A stretch of 64,000 nucleotides of DNA from an uncultured Lachnospiraceae bacterium (GTDB taxonomy: Bacteria; Bacillota; Clostridia; Lachnospirales; Lachnospiraceae): the NCBI GenBank assembly GCA_947643615.1, contig CANRWO010000013.1, positions 16,033 through 80,032 of the forward strand. The letters are read 5' to 3'. Each line of letters begins with the position of its first letter. The first letter of the stretch is position 1. This document shows, one piece after another, positions 19,418 to 28,781 of this stretch. The translations under genes and the position numbers were made by a program. The notes below the pieces were generated by a model. It saw only the letters and a list, made by a program, of their open reading frames with translations, ran no database searches and was not told where the DNA came from.

Positions 19418-19629
19418 CACGATATTACAGCGAAAATGTTTCAAATTTGTTTCACATATATCAATTTCACAGAAAGTTCACAAAATGATTCTCCCGGATT
19501 GTTCGAAAATCGTTCTCTCAGATAACCACAAAACCGGGATAGTTGTACAGTCTCGGGATTTCGTGCAAGGAAGCGTAAAACGCCCTGCGGTTTCCCCAGG
19601 CGAGATTCCGTACTTTTACAGAAAACTTC

Positions 19630-20835
19630 TCAGAAGGCACGCTCCATCAGCAGGGGATACATTTTCCTCTCAGAGACCACCGGAGCTTCCGAAACAGGGC
19701 CGGTTTCCGGTACCGACCTCCAGTCTATAGCCTCGGATACATCTCCCGTTTCCAGAAACCCCTGCCTCACGCAGAAACCAAGCAGCCTCTCCGCCGCAGT
19801 CTCCGCATTCCATTCCCCGGTGATAGTCCCCATGGCATTCCTTCCAAGCCGTGCACAAAGTTCCCCGTCCTCCAACAGCTTGGCTGTCATTTGGAACAGC
19901 GATTCCTCTGATCCGTCGTGATATATCATTCCGTTTTCCCCATGCCGTATCAGATATGGAACCGCTCCCATCATACTGCTCCCTACCACGGCACAGCCGC
20001 TGTTCATGGCCTCATTGACCACGGCTCCCCATCCCTCCTGCCTGTCACTGGTAGCCAGATAGACGCCGGACTGTTCCATCATGCGGCGGACCTGCACGGG
20101 GGTACGGGAACCGTGTAGAGTCACCACATCATGTAACCCCAATTCCTCCACCATGGAAGACACCTGCCTTTCCATCATTCCGTTGCCCACCATATCCAGG
20201 TGAAAGGAAAATCCCTTTTCCTTTAAATAAAGGGCTGTCCTTATGGGCAGCTCCGGGTGCTTCCAGTCTAAAAAGCGCGCCGCCCACAATATCCTGCCAG
20301 GTTGCTTTCCTGCCATCAGCCTATCTTCGTCGTACTTCTTTGTCTCGGGAAAATAACCCCATTTCTTCATTTTCCCCGGATACGCCCTCACCAGGTGGAA
20401 GTCGCTGGGTACATAGGCGCCTGCACAGAACAGGTAAACCGGTTGGTTGCGGTACCGTGTATGGTCATGGTACTTCTTTTTCAGTCCCCTGGGAGAGACA
20501 GCCTTCCACTGCCCCGTCTTATACAGGCGCTCGCTGCAGCGGATCACTGTCTTTCCCTCCTGCAGCCTGGCTTCAACATAGCTCTCATCATCGCTTCCGC
20601 CAAAGAAAACCACTCTGGCAGACGCAATCATTTCCCTGCAGCACTCCGGTTCCTCATAATACTTTTTTAAATAAGGAATATCCGTCTGCTCTTCCCACCC
20701 CATCCTTATGCGTTCCTGTTCCATGGGTTCTGTCTGGACAAAAGCAAAGCTTCCCGACAGGAATCCGTACATGGCATTGCAAAAGGGAATTTGATGGTGA
20801 TTTAAATAGTTAGATACGAATACAAAATTGATCAT
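19630..20835 (-). CDS. GT4 family glycosyltransferase
   Basis: A 401-residue GT-B protein. The C-terminal half has the GT4 signature: ILWAARFLDWKHPE, a VGNGMME segment, and the acceptor-proximal DRQEGWGAVVNEAMNSG with the conserved E-x7-E pattern. The N-terminal half (HHQIPFCNAMY) is typical of polysaccharide transferases. It should add one sugar of the repeat unit. The final ~35 residues are unusual and low in homology. The stop is followed by a gene gap, so it probably ends a transcription unit. Confidence 0.87.
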   Translation of the reverse strand: MINFVFVSNYLNHHQIPFCNAMYGFLSGSFAFVQTEPMEQERIRMGWEEQTDIPYLKKYYEEPECCREMIASARVVFFGGSDDESYVEARLQEGKTVIRCSERLYKTGQWKAVSPRGLKKKYHDHTRYRNQPVYLFCAGAYVPSDFHLVRAYPGKMKKWGYFPETKKYDEDRLMAGKQPGRILWAARFLDWKHPELPIRTALYLKEKGFSFHLDMVGNGMMERQVSSMVEELGLHDVVTLHGSRTPVQVRRMMEQSGVYLATSDRQEGWGAVVNEAMNSGCAVVGSSMMGAVPYLIRHGENGMIYHDGSEESLFQMTAKLLEDGELCARLGRNAMGTITGEWNAETAAERLLGFCVRQGFLETGDVSEAIDWRSVPETGPVSEAPVVSERKMYPLLMERAF

Positions 20836-20881
20836 ATTTTTGCCCTTAAAGTAATTTCTAATATCTCATTAAAATCATATA

Positions 20882-22249
20882 TTAAACCATTATATTTGAA
20901 TAAATTCCAATCATTTTTTGGTAATTCTGCTGGGGATCATGCGTTTTTGCTGCATGATTTCTTGCATTTTCACAGAATTCGTCCATTTTCTCCAAATCAG
21001 ACCACATCTCGACAACCGCCTGAAAAAGCCGATTCGATACAGCTTCCAGTCCATTCTCAATGCTTCTGCTTTCATTCCCTGGGTTCCCAGCTTCGCCGTC
21101 GGCAACCCTAAAGCCTTGGTAGGATATGCCGTCCTTACCGGCAGAAAAAATACTGGGAACCCCTCCCACATCCGCGCTGATGCAAGGCATGCCCAACAGC
21201 ATAGCCTCCCCCAAAGAGTTGGGTGAATTTTCCATGGAGGAAGGGCAGACAAATAAACTGCTTTTCAAATACTGGTCGCGCATCTGGCGGGAATCCAGCT
21301 TCCCTAAAAATATCACCTGCTTTTCAATCCCATTCTCCTTGATCAGCCTGCGAAGGTATCTCCCGTAACCGGATATTTTCAGCTTCTGCTTCAAGGTATC
21401 AAATCTTGTCAGATCCTGTCCCGCCACATATACTTTTACGTCAGGATACATTTCCCGTATTCGGGGCAGGGCGGTGAGCATATAATGCAGTCCTTTTAAA
21501 GGATAATCTCCCTGGCTTAAGAAAATAGAGTGCTCCTGACAGTCGTTCCGGCTCCAGCGATACCCGTAGAATTCCGGGCGCAGTGTTTCATTCATGCTAT
21601 AATAACTCGCGTTATTATTCCATTTTCCCGTGTAGTAGCGGTCCCACTGGGTACGGCCCGTCACATTTCCCGCAAGCTTTACCGCCTCTATTTCCATTGC
21701 ACCACGGTTTACAAATTTTTTCTGCTGCTCCCGCAGGCTGTCCTTTTTCAGCCAATCTCGCAAAGTTACCGTATTCACTGCCTTTTCCGGCATATCGGCA
21801 AAATATGCGCCTGCACAGACTGCACATAACCCCTGGATCCCCAACAGAATTTTGTCCTTTTGTGGAAATACGCGGCACATGGCAAGTGTATGGGGATATT
21901 CCGTTCCAAAACAGTGTACAATATCCGGCCGGAATAATCCCACGATCTTCCCCAGGCGGCCCTCCAGCTCCGTCTCATATCTGTCAGGGTTTACCGTATC
22001 CTCATAAAAGCCGTAGCATAAGAGCTCACTGCCTTTCACGGTAACCGTGTTCACACAGATATCATCCCCTTCGGAAAGCATCTCCCGGGGCACCGGGAAA
22101 GCAACCGCAAGTTCAATATTATTTTCATGCCTCTTCTCCAGCGTCACGCCGGCAAGGCCGCTGATCCATCCCTCTTTGTTCGTAGAGGGCATATCCAGCT
22201 GCTCTGCCACCGCCGGGAGCACTACATTACAAAGCCATAGAATTTTCAC
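20882..22249 (-). CDS. GT4 family glycosyltransferase
   Basis: A GT-B protein of about 455 residues with SQGDYPLKGLHYML, VYVAGQDLTRFD, FLGKLDSRQMRDQY and CPSSMENSPNSLGEAML, the last carrying the E-x7-E-like GT4 pattern. I chose a GTG start (VKILWLCN) because GGAG lies six bases before it; ATG codons four and ten residues earlier have no proper ribosome binding site. Cytoplasmic or membrane-associated; donor unknown. It lies 46 bases before the next GT4 gene, so the two are probably one unit. Confidence 0.85.
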   Translation of the reverse strand: MKILWLCNVVLPAVAEQLDMPSTNKEGWISGLAGVTLEKRHENNIELAVAFPVPREMLSEGDDICVNTVTVKGSELLCYGFYEDTVNPDRYETELEGRLGKIVGLFRPDIVHCFGTEYPHTLAMCRVFPQKDKILLGIQGLCAVCAGAYFADMPEKAVNTVTLRDWLKKDSLREQQKKFVNRGAMEIEAVKLAGNVTGRTQWDRYYTGKWNNNASYYSMNETLRPEFYGYRWSRNDCQEHSIFLSQGDYPLKGLHYMLTALPRIREMYPDVKVYVAGQDLTRFDTLKQKLKISGYGRYLRRLIKENGIEKQVIFLGKLDSRQMRDQYLKSSLFVCPSSMENSPNSLGEAMLLGMPCISADVGGVPSIFSAGKDGISYQGFRVADGEAGNPGNESRSIENGLEAVSNRLFQAVVEMWSDLEKMDEFCENARNHAAKTHDPQQNYQKMIGIYSNIMV

Positions 22250-22358
22250 ACCAATCTCCATTCCGCCGACTGCAATCAAGGCAATCCCCGGCGCTGACTC
22301 AAATTGCCGAGCGAAAAATCAATTCATCAGCATAATTTTTCAATCTAACTACATTTTA

Positions 22359-22374
22359 CCCGCTTTAGCGGGCG
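22359..22374. repeat. Short hairpin element, copy 2
   Basis: CCCGC and GCGGG flank a short TTTA loop. The 16-base core matches the element at 15934-15949 except for one purine. It lies in the 165-base gap between the EpsG-like gene and the GT4 gene. Confidence 0.4.
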
Positions 22375-22414
22375 TACAAATCAGGACCGTGCAATCCATA
22401 TGTGACCCTGGCCG

Positions 22415-23548
22415 TCAGTTAAAGATCCAGTTGAGATAGGGAAGCAGGCGCACATCCACAGAATACATCCCTCTCAGAAGAAACAGGAAATATAACGTGA
22501 ATCCCACAATCACACCGATACAGCAAAGTATTCTCAACACCCCGTCCTTCATATCATCCAAAAGCCTGGGGAGCAGGAACACCTGGGATATGATCATATA
22601 ATACCCCACCCTGGAAACCTCCGGGATAAATGAACCGCAGCAATAGACCACCAGGCCTGCCAGATTCAGAAAAAAATAAAATCTGTTATTCAAATCCTCC
22701 CGAAGGCTCCTCTTATAGCATATCCCACACAAGACCAATACACAGACACATTTCGCTATATTTACATAAGAAAGCTGCCCTCTGTCAAATGCGGAATCCC
22801 TGTAATACGGATAAAAATAAAATATAATCTCCTGATAAAAAGCTTGCCCTACAATAAGGCTGGCAATTAAAATACCGCCCGCAATATAATGCCACTTTTT
22901 CAGCCTTGCCGCCGCCAGGAATCTGGCCAGCAGATAGACAGGAATTACCAACAGTATGGATTTATGAAACAGGGAGCCTGCCAATATCCACAGTACAAAT
23001 TTGCTGTATTCCCCTCGCAGGACATATTTCATGGCATAGAGGGCAACGGCAAGAGCCAAATAATAACGCACGGTATTCAAACTATTAAAGTAATATCCGC
23101 CAGTCATCAGCAGAAACAGGGAAATTGCAAAGCTGCTTCCCTGATCCTCCAACGCTTTTACAAAAAAGAAAACCGTCACCAGGGAAAAAAAACCGAACAC
23201 TGGCAAATAATTGTCATAGCCGAAAAGAGATTGTATTCCCCTCACCACCAGGTTAAACCCCGGTTCATAGGATACATGCCTACCCTGTGCAATGAGCTTA
23301 AAATTGTCCCGGTAAACCCAATAGTCATTCCCCACCGCAATACGGCAGGCGGACACTCCCGCCATAAGGCAGTACACGGCAAATACAGCGATATGGTTCC
23401 TGGCCTGCCTGCGTTCCGTATATATACTTGCACCTGCTTTCCGCTTTCCGCTGATATAGGCAGGCACATATTTCCTGTTATCCACACAAAGTCCCAATAA
23501 AACTGTCACTGCAGTCAACAGCACATATACAAGCGCACTACGTTCCAT
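22415..23548 (-). CDS. EpsG-like polysaccharide polymerase
   Basis: A 377-residue membrane protein with about 10 helices. It resembles the EpsG/Wzy_C-type family: an N-terminal helix, the motif around VGNDYWVYRDNFK and YEPGFNLV near residues 70-105, then LFHKSILLVIP. The family polymerises exopolysaccharide repeat units. It would be the polymerase of the second assembly system, separate from the Wzy-like gene at 805-2169. It overlaps the upstream GT2 gene by 11 bases. Confidence 0.8.
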   Translation of the reverse strand: MERSALVYVLLTAVTVLLGLCVDNRKYVPAYISGKRKAGASIYTERRQARNHIAVFAVYCLMAGVSACRIAVGNDYWVYRDNFKLIAQGRHVSYEPGFNLVVRGIQSLFGYDNYLPVFGFFSLVTVFFFVKALEDQGSSFAISLFLLMTGGYYFNSLNTVRYYLALAVALYAMKYVLRGEYSKFVLWILAGSLFHKSILLVIPVYLLARFLAAARLKKWHYIAGGILIASLIVGQAFYQEIIFYFYPYYRDSAFDRGQLSYVNIAKCVCVLVLCGICYKRSLREDLNNRFYFFLNLAGLVVYCCGSFIPEVSRVGYYMIISQVFLLPRLLDDMKDGVLRILCCIGVIVGFTLYFLFLLRGMYSVDVRLLPYLNWIFN

Positions 23549-24323
23549 TCCTGCCCTCCCGTATTCCCTGCTTCATCCAGGCATAGGCCTGTCCCACGCC
23601 TACCTCACCGCAGAAAATCTTCCTGTGTGCCAGCAGAAAACGAAGCCCCATGGCCCATGCCAGTCTTCCATATAAATAATGGTACAGAACTCCTCTGTCC
23701 TTAAAAAATTTCTCGCCATACCCCGTAAACCAGGTAGACTGCCTGGGCGTCTCCCTGCCAATGGTGACCGGCGCCGTATAGACCCGATTGCCCTTACTCA
23801 TAAATTCTTTTAAAAACAGGCTGTCCTCGCCGTTACTGTATTTTGCGCCTCCTCCAAAAAGCAGTGAAAAAGTAACGCCTGACCGCAAAAGGCTGTGCCT
23901 CCGCACCGCAAAGCTGACCGCCCCATATCTGCCGCAGTTATACCAATGTACCCTTTTCCTCTCCTGAATATGATAGGTCCTTCTGGATTCATCCACAGTA
24001 ATATTAAACAAAATCAAATCTGCCCGTGGATTTCTTTCAAACTCCGCGGCAACCGCCTCCGCATAACCCGGCTCATATACGATATCTTCATCCGAAAAAA
24101 GGCAGATATCCCCATCCGCCCTCATAATGGCCTCATTACGGCTCCTCCCCACCCCTCTGTCCGGGAAAGAAAAAAAGCGTATCATATGGCCTTTGTGCTC
24201 CATTTCCTGAAAATGCAGGCAGTCACACTGGTTGATGACCACAGCGTCGGAGTCCAGCCGCATACGTTCCACAATGCTTTCCATGGTCTCGTCCATAACA
24301 GACGCCAATACCTGAACCTTCAT
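23538..24323 (-). CDS. GT2-like glycosyltransferase
   Basis: From MKVQVLASVMDE (GAGAGGA just upstream) the protein is 261 residues. It has GVGRSRNEAI and FSDEDIVYEPGYAE, the latter in the place of the DXD metal site, then GGGAKYSNGEDSLFL, a GT2 acceptor-site pattern. The N-terminal strand lacks the usual VSIIVPVYN and is divergent, so the donor and activity are less certain than for its neighbours. A 26-codon upstream extension has no support. Confidence 0.75.
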   Translation of the reverse strand: MKVQVLASVMDETMESIVERMRLDSDAVVINQCDCLHFQEMEHKGHMIRFFSFPDRGVGRSRNEAIMRADGDICLFSDEDIVYEPGYAEAVAAEFERNPRADLILFNITVDESRRTYHIQERKRVHWYNCGRYGAVSFAVRRHSLLRSGVTFSLLFGGGAKYSNGEDSLFLKEFMSKGNRVYTAPVTIGRETPRQSTWFTGYGEKFFKDRGVLYHYLYGRLAWAMGLRFLLAHRKIFCGEVGVGQAYAWMKQGIREGRNGT

Positions 24324-24397
24324 ATTTCCTCTCATTCTGCCTTTTTGACAACAGCCGACACAATTCCGATTCTGCCAGCCAATCAAAACGCTTGCCG

Positions 24398-25495
24398 TCA
24401 ATCGGCCGGACTATTTCCGCCGGCTGCCCTGCTGCCAAAATAGTATGCCTTAATAAGCCGCTCGTCCGCGTTCCACAAAATTACAGCCGTCACATGGCAA
24501 TCCTGCTGCCCCAGGTATTCCAGGCAATATTCCAGTTGCTTCCCCCCATGTGCCCCGGCCTGTACCGCCAGCAGGATTCCCTCCGCCTCACGCAGTACCC
24601 GGCAGCTCTCCGGACAGAGGATCGGGGACGGAACCGCAAACCATTCTTCCAGGCCGTCCCCGCATTTTTCGCGCAGGGACGCCAGTATTCCTGCCGGATC
24701 CGTCTCGGACTGCACGCCGCATACCGCTACCCTTTTTTTCCCTTCATAGAGATAACGTAAATTCTCCACCAATCCGGGGCTCTCCAGAGAACCTGCCACC
24801 TTCACCCCGTAACGCATCCTGATGGTTGAGGGAAGCCAGATATTATCATCACCCGTTTCCTTCAGCAGCAGGATTATAACCGTAAAAAAGAAGCTGAGAA
24901 CCGCGCTTAACGCAAATGCCCTTCCAGGACGTACATCCGCGGTCACTTCTTCCGCCGTTTCAGGGGCATCAATGACACGTATGTCACACACTTCTTTTAC
25001 CCACCCCGGAAACTCCTCCGTCATCGTCTGCTCCACCGCCCTGGCAATAAAAAGGCTCATTGCTTCAAAATCCGTTATGACAGTAGTGGAAGGAACCCTC
25101 AGATCCGACGCCAGATACGCCGTCAACGATTCCGAAACCTGCTCCGCCGTAATCTGATCCATCCAGTTACTGTCCATATAGCTGCCGTTTATCTCCATAT
25201 GCTTCATCACCGCATCCAGGAATTCCTGGGAATGGACATAGGTATTCCAGCTCATCTCATTGATATAGACCACCCCTATATCCTTCTGTTCCTCCACCAG
25301 GTATTCCACACGGTAGACAGAGGTCACCCCATACTGCTTTGCAGGCCGCATCAGCACATTTTTCATATAATACCCGCCGCCCAGCAGCAAGGTACCCACC
25401 AATGTGAACACCAACACTTTATCCATGCTGGCTAACAGCCGAAGCGCCGTCAGCCTCAGGTCAAATGGTTCCTTCCCGTAACTGCCTTCCCACAT
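24398..25495 (-). CDS. Wzz-like chain-length protein fused to a degenerate BY-kinase-like domain
   Basis: Residues about 26-45 and 200-220 are transmembrane helices bracketing a Wzz-type extracytoplasmic part. After the second helix comes a region with the order of a bacterial tyrosine kinase domain, but the Walker A site is replaced by VAVCGVQSETDPAG and no Tyr-rich tail is seen. The stretch ILLAVQAGAHGGKQLEYCLE resembles the later kinase strands. It is probably a pseudokinase. No separate kinase or matching phosphatase gene is in the window. It likely sets length or couples export in the second assembly system. Confidence 0.7.
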   Translation of the reverse strand: MWEGSYGKEPFDLRLTALRLLASMDKVLVFTLVGTLLLGGGYYMKNVLMRPAKQYGVTSVYRVEYLVEEQKDIGVVYINEMSWNTYVHSQEFLDAVMKHMEINGSYMDSNWMDQITAEQVSESLTAYLASDLRVPSTTVITDFEAMSLFIARAVEQTMTEEFPGWVKEVCDIRVIDAPETAEEVTADVRPGRAFALSAVLSFFFTVIILLLKETGDDNIWLPSTIRMRYGVKVAGSLESPGLVENLRYLYEGKKRVAVCGVQSETDPAGILASLREKCGDGLEEWFAVPSPILCPESCRVLREAEGILLAVQAGAHGGKQLEYCLEYLGQQDCHVTAVILWNADERLIKAYYFGSRAAGGNSPAD

Positions 25496-25529
25496 TTGTC
25501 TTCTCCGTTCTTTGGGCCATCTGCCAAAG

Positions 25530-26996
25530 TCAATCTTCTCTATCGCTTAATTCCATCTTTTTCTGCTGCCTCTGCCACTCCTTTTCCTCCCTGAGGGCAG
25601 TGATCTGCTCTGTCTCCACGCCTTCTGCACTGTCCGGCCAGAAAAGTACTTTCAATGTCAGCAACATCAGTTTTATATCCATCCAAAGGGAATAATTTTC
25701 AATGTAAGTCAGATCCAGCTTAAGCTTGTCATAGGGCGAAGTATTATACTTGCCATACACCTGTGCAAAACCCGCAAGCCCTGCTTTCACTTTCATGCGA
25801 TATGCAAATTCGGGCATTACCTCCATATATTGGTCAATGATCTCCGGCCGCTCCGGCCTGGGCCCGATAAAGGACATATCTCCCCTCAATATATTAAAGA
25901 GCTGGGGGAGTTCATCTATTCTGCACTTTCGGATAAATTTCCCGATAGGCGTAATGCGGTTATCATTTTTCTGCGCCAGCCTTGCCACGCCGTCCTTCTC
26001 TGCATCCGTGCGCATACTCCGAAATTTCATGATCTTAAACTTTCTGCGGTTCACGGTACAGCGTACCTGCTTGTACAGCACGGGGCCGCCGTCATACAGC
26101 TTGATGGCAATGGCTGTCACCAGCATAAAAGGGGACGCAATCACCAGAAAGACCATGGCGCACACCACATCAATCATGCGCTTTATGAAACGCTGCTCCA
26201 TCGTCAGGCTGTACTCCCTGGTAAGCAGGATGGGGGTGTCAAAAATATGGAGTTCCTCTGCGCCCATCAAAATAACATCTGTAATTTTAGGGAGCAGGTA
26301 TACCCGTATCCCTTTTCCGTAGCAGAATTTCAGCAACAGGTTCCTGTCCTCTACCGACATATCCCCAATCACTACCGCATTGCATTCTTCATTTTCATAT
26401 GATTCCGCGATCATCCTGCAGATTCTTTTATATCCCTCTCTGATATGGACGGTCTTTGTAATCACATATTTATCCCTTCTGCTGTCAAATTTATTGCAGA
26501 TGTCCTCCATGGGCCTGTACCCATGGACAAAAAACAGCTTTCTGGGGGGGAAAATAGACTTATAGATTCGGTTTGCTATATTAATATATATGATCACAAT
26601 TATAGTCTGCTCTGTCATCATCATTATAAACACTTTGGGCACAAAAGCCTGATGCGCCATGATGGAAAGCTCAAAGTAGATAATGATATTGGCCAGCACC
26701 GTTGAAAAGACCTGGGAAAAAATAATCTCTACATTTTTCAGATAACCGAGCCGCATTCCCCCGTACATATTGGAAAGGAACAGGAGCACAATGGCATAAA
26801 ATCCGATCTCTGCCCAATGCCCCATCCTCCAGAAATCCTGCAGCTGTTCCACAACGCTGTACTGGAAATGAACCAGCCAGTGGTAGGCAAAGTCTGCCAC
26901 TTCCAGGGTCAGGCAGAGCATTACCAGCATAAGATTTATCAGTCGTTTATAGGTTTCCAGTTTTTTTAACTTTTCTTCGTTGGTAACTGCTTTCAA
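25530..26996 (-). CDS. Undecaprenyl-phosphate sugar phosphotransferase (WbaP/CpsE type)
   Basis: A 488-residue protein with four or five N-terminal transmembrane helices, a Rossmann-like middle, and a C-terminal phosphoglycosyl transferase domain from about residue 275 (KIMKFRSMRTD, KCRIDELPQLFN, GPRPERPE, KAGLAGFAQVYG). It starts a repeat unit by moving a sugar phosphate from a UDP-sugar to undecaprenyl phosphate. It is the second initiating enzyme in the window. The start codon is TTG with GGAGG nine bases upstream. Confidence 0.9.
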   Translation of the reverse strand: MKAVTNEEKLKKLETYKRLINLMLVMLCLTLEVADFAYHWLVHFQYSVVEQLQDFWRMGHWAEIGFYAIVLLFLSNMYGGMRLGYLKNVEIIFSQVFSTVLANIIIYFELSIMAHQAFVPKVFIMMMTEQTIIVIIYINIANRIYKSIFPPRKLFFVHGYRPMEDICNKFDSRRDKYVITKTVHIREGYKRICRMIAESYENEECNAVVIGDMSVEDRNLLLKFCYGKGIRVYLLPKITDVILMGAEELHIFDTPILLTREYSLTMEQRFIKRMIDVVCAMVFLVIASPFMLVTAIAIKLYDGGPVLYKQVRCTVNRRKFKIMKFRSMRTDAEKDGVARLAQKNDNRITPIGKFIRKCRIDELPQLFNILRGDMSFIGPRPERPEIIDQYMEVMPEFAYRMKVKAGLAGFAQVYGKYNTSPYDKLKLDLTYIENYSLWMDIKLMLLTLKVLFWPDSAEGVETEQITALREEKEWQRQQKKMELSDRED

Positions 26997-27120
26997 AATC
27001 TATTTCCTCCGATTGCCTCCGGTCTGAATATACATTTGAATAGTATACCACAATTTCCCTCATTCGTACAGAAAAGCTGTAAATTTGTTGCCGTCACGCA
27101 TGACAGTCCGGCCGCGCCTC

Positions 27121-27879
27121 TCATAACCTTCTGCTCACCGCCCTGAACGCCCAGAAACAAAAGTGGTACGCGCTTCTGATGACGCCCAGCTTCTCCTCCC
27201 TGCGATACAGATACCATATTCTGCGCAGCGCCTCCAGCTTGTTGGAAGACAGCGATTTTCCGGGCCTGCGGTACTTTACCAGGTTTTCGTCCAAGCCATA
27301 CGCCGCCACGCCGCTACGGAGCACCCTGAACCATAAGGCCGTGTCCTCGCTTTTCACCGCCGGCATCTCCAATTGCTCCTTGGCCAGCTTCTCCAAATCA
27401 AACATTACGGTGGTTGTAAAAATAGTAGTGTTGCTGAGCGCCTGCTTATATGTCAGCTTTTCCGGGACATGCACCACCTTGCCCGTCCCCTTGCCGCTTT
27501 CGTCCGCAAATTCATACCCGGTAAACGCAAACGCCGCGTCCTTCTCCTTCATAAAGGCAAGCTCTTTCTCCAGCTTTTCGGGCGCCCAGAGGTCGTCCGC
27601 ATCCAAATACGAAACGTAACGTCCGCTTGCTTCTTTCAATCCCCTGTTCCTGGCCCTTGCCGCTCCCATATTGGAAGGCTGTCTGATAAGGCGGATCCTG
27701 GGGTCCTGGGTCTTCTCCATATATTGCCGTATCAAAATAACGCTATTGTCACTGCCACAGTCTTCCACCAGCAAAAGCTCCCAATGGGAATAAGTCTGCG
27801 CCAATACACAGTCCATCGTTTCCTCTATATACTTTTCCGCATTGTACACCGGCACAATAATGCTTACCAGATCATCCAT
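27121..27879 (-). CDS. GT2 family glycosyltransferase
   Basis: From MDDLVSIIVPVYN, which has GGAGG six bases before it, the protein is 252 residues. It shows LLVEDCGSDNS, the metal site SYLDADDLW, and the acceptor region SEDTALWFRVL, all standard for the family. It should add a sugar to the lipid-linked repeat. A frame 31 codons longer overlaps the upstream gene and was rejected. Confidence 0.9.
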   Translation of the reverse strand: MDDLVSIIVPVYNAEKYIEETMDCVLAQTYSHWELLLVEDCGSDNSVILIRQYMEKTQDPRIRLIRQPSNMGAARARNRGLKEASGRYVSYLDADDLWAPEKLEKELAFMKEKDAAFAFTGYEFADESGKGTGKVVHVPEKLTYKQALSNTTIFTTTVMFDLEKLAKEQLEMPAVKSEDTALWFRVLRSGVAAYGLDENLVKYRRPGKSLSSNKLEALRRIWYLYRREEKLGVIRSAYHFCFWAFRAVSRRL

Positions 27880-27917
27880 AATAATCCTCCATACCGGAGC
27901 TTCACCGTTGTTCCTTA

Positions 27918-28781
27918 CTATAGCGAAAAGAAATAATACCCCGAATTCTGCCGGGGTTGTACACCGGTACATTTTATCACTTCATTTAATAATGCTTCAT
28001 TCGTATTGGCCGGCAGAATCAGAACATCCACTCCTGCCTGCCTTGCGGTGTCCAGGCATTCCCCGGTGGTCAGCTGCTGCTCTGCCATCTTCTCGGCCAT
28101 TTCGTCCGTCCTGTCATAATCCTCTTCCGTAAGGGTTTCTTCCACAATGCACATCCACTGATACATATTTTCAATCCCTTTGGAATATACATCAAAAGAA
28201 TATGCCCCCAATGCCTCTTCCCACATATTTCTACCGTAGGGGAGCAGTATGCTGCCATCCAGCCGCCGGGCATACTCCATCACCTTGCGCGGCGCCCAGA
28301 TACACACATCCGTATTATCTCTCTTCAGGGCCTCCAAGACGTTTTCCGCTTCCGCCCTCCGGGCCCTTTCCGCCTCCCTGCCCACATCCGTTCCGCCCAA
28401 CCCGCCACATACATATACGATGGCAAGCAATCCCAATGTCACAGGCAAACCCTTCCGCCATGCTTCCCTGCGGAATCCCTGCCAACACCCTGCCAGTACC
28501 TTTGTCCCCGCATAAGCCGTCACCACCGTCACCGGTACAATGCTCCAAATCCACTCATAATCGTAAAATCTGGTCTGGTACAACATAAGCGCTACCGCCG
28601 TCACCGGCAAAATACAGCACACCGCCGACACAATGCCGTACCGCAGGAGGTTCTTTTGCTTCTCCTGTTTACGTCCAATCCAGAGAAACAGCAGCGCCAC
28701 AAGAAAAAGCGCCACCAGCTTCCCCCCATCCGCTATTCTTAACCAGCCTGTCCAGGCATTTTCAAGAAGCTCCACCACCAC
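27918..28781 (-). CDS. Membrane protein of unknown function, coupled to 28762-29814
   Basis: A 287-residue protein with about four N-terminal transmembrane helices and a C-terminal soluble half of about 150 residues, probably outside the membrane. No enzymatic motif is recognised. Three GTG codons start the frame; AGGAGG, lying inside the end of the upstream gene, precedes them, which suggests translational coupling. The upstream gene is also a multi-helix protein, and together they could correspond to the N- and C-terminal parts of one larger membrane protein in other organisms. Confidence 0.65.
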   Translation of the reverse strand: MVVELLENAWTGWLRIADGGKLVALFLVALLFLWIGRKQEKQKNLLRYGIVSAVCCILPVTAVALMLYQTRFYDYEWIWSIVPVTVVTAYAGTKVLAGCWQGFRREAWRKGLPVTLGLLAIVYVCGGLGGTDVGREAERARRAEAENVLEALKRDNTDVCIWAPRKVMEYARRLDGSILLPYGRNMWEEALGAYSFDVYSKGIENMYQWMCIVEETLTEEDYDRTDEMAEKMAEQQLTTGECLDTARQAGVDVLILPANTNEALLNEVIKCTGVQPRQNSGYYFFSL

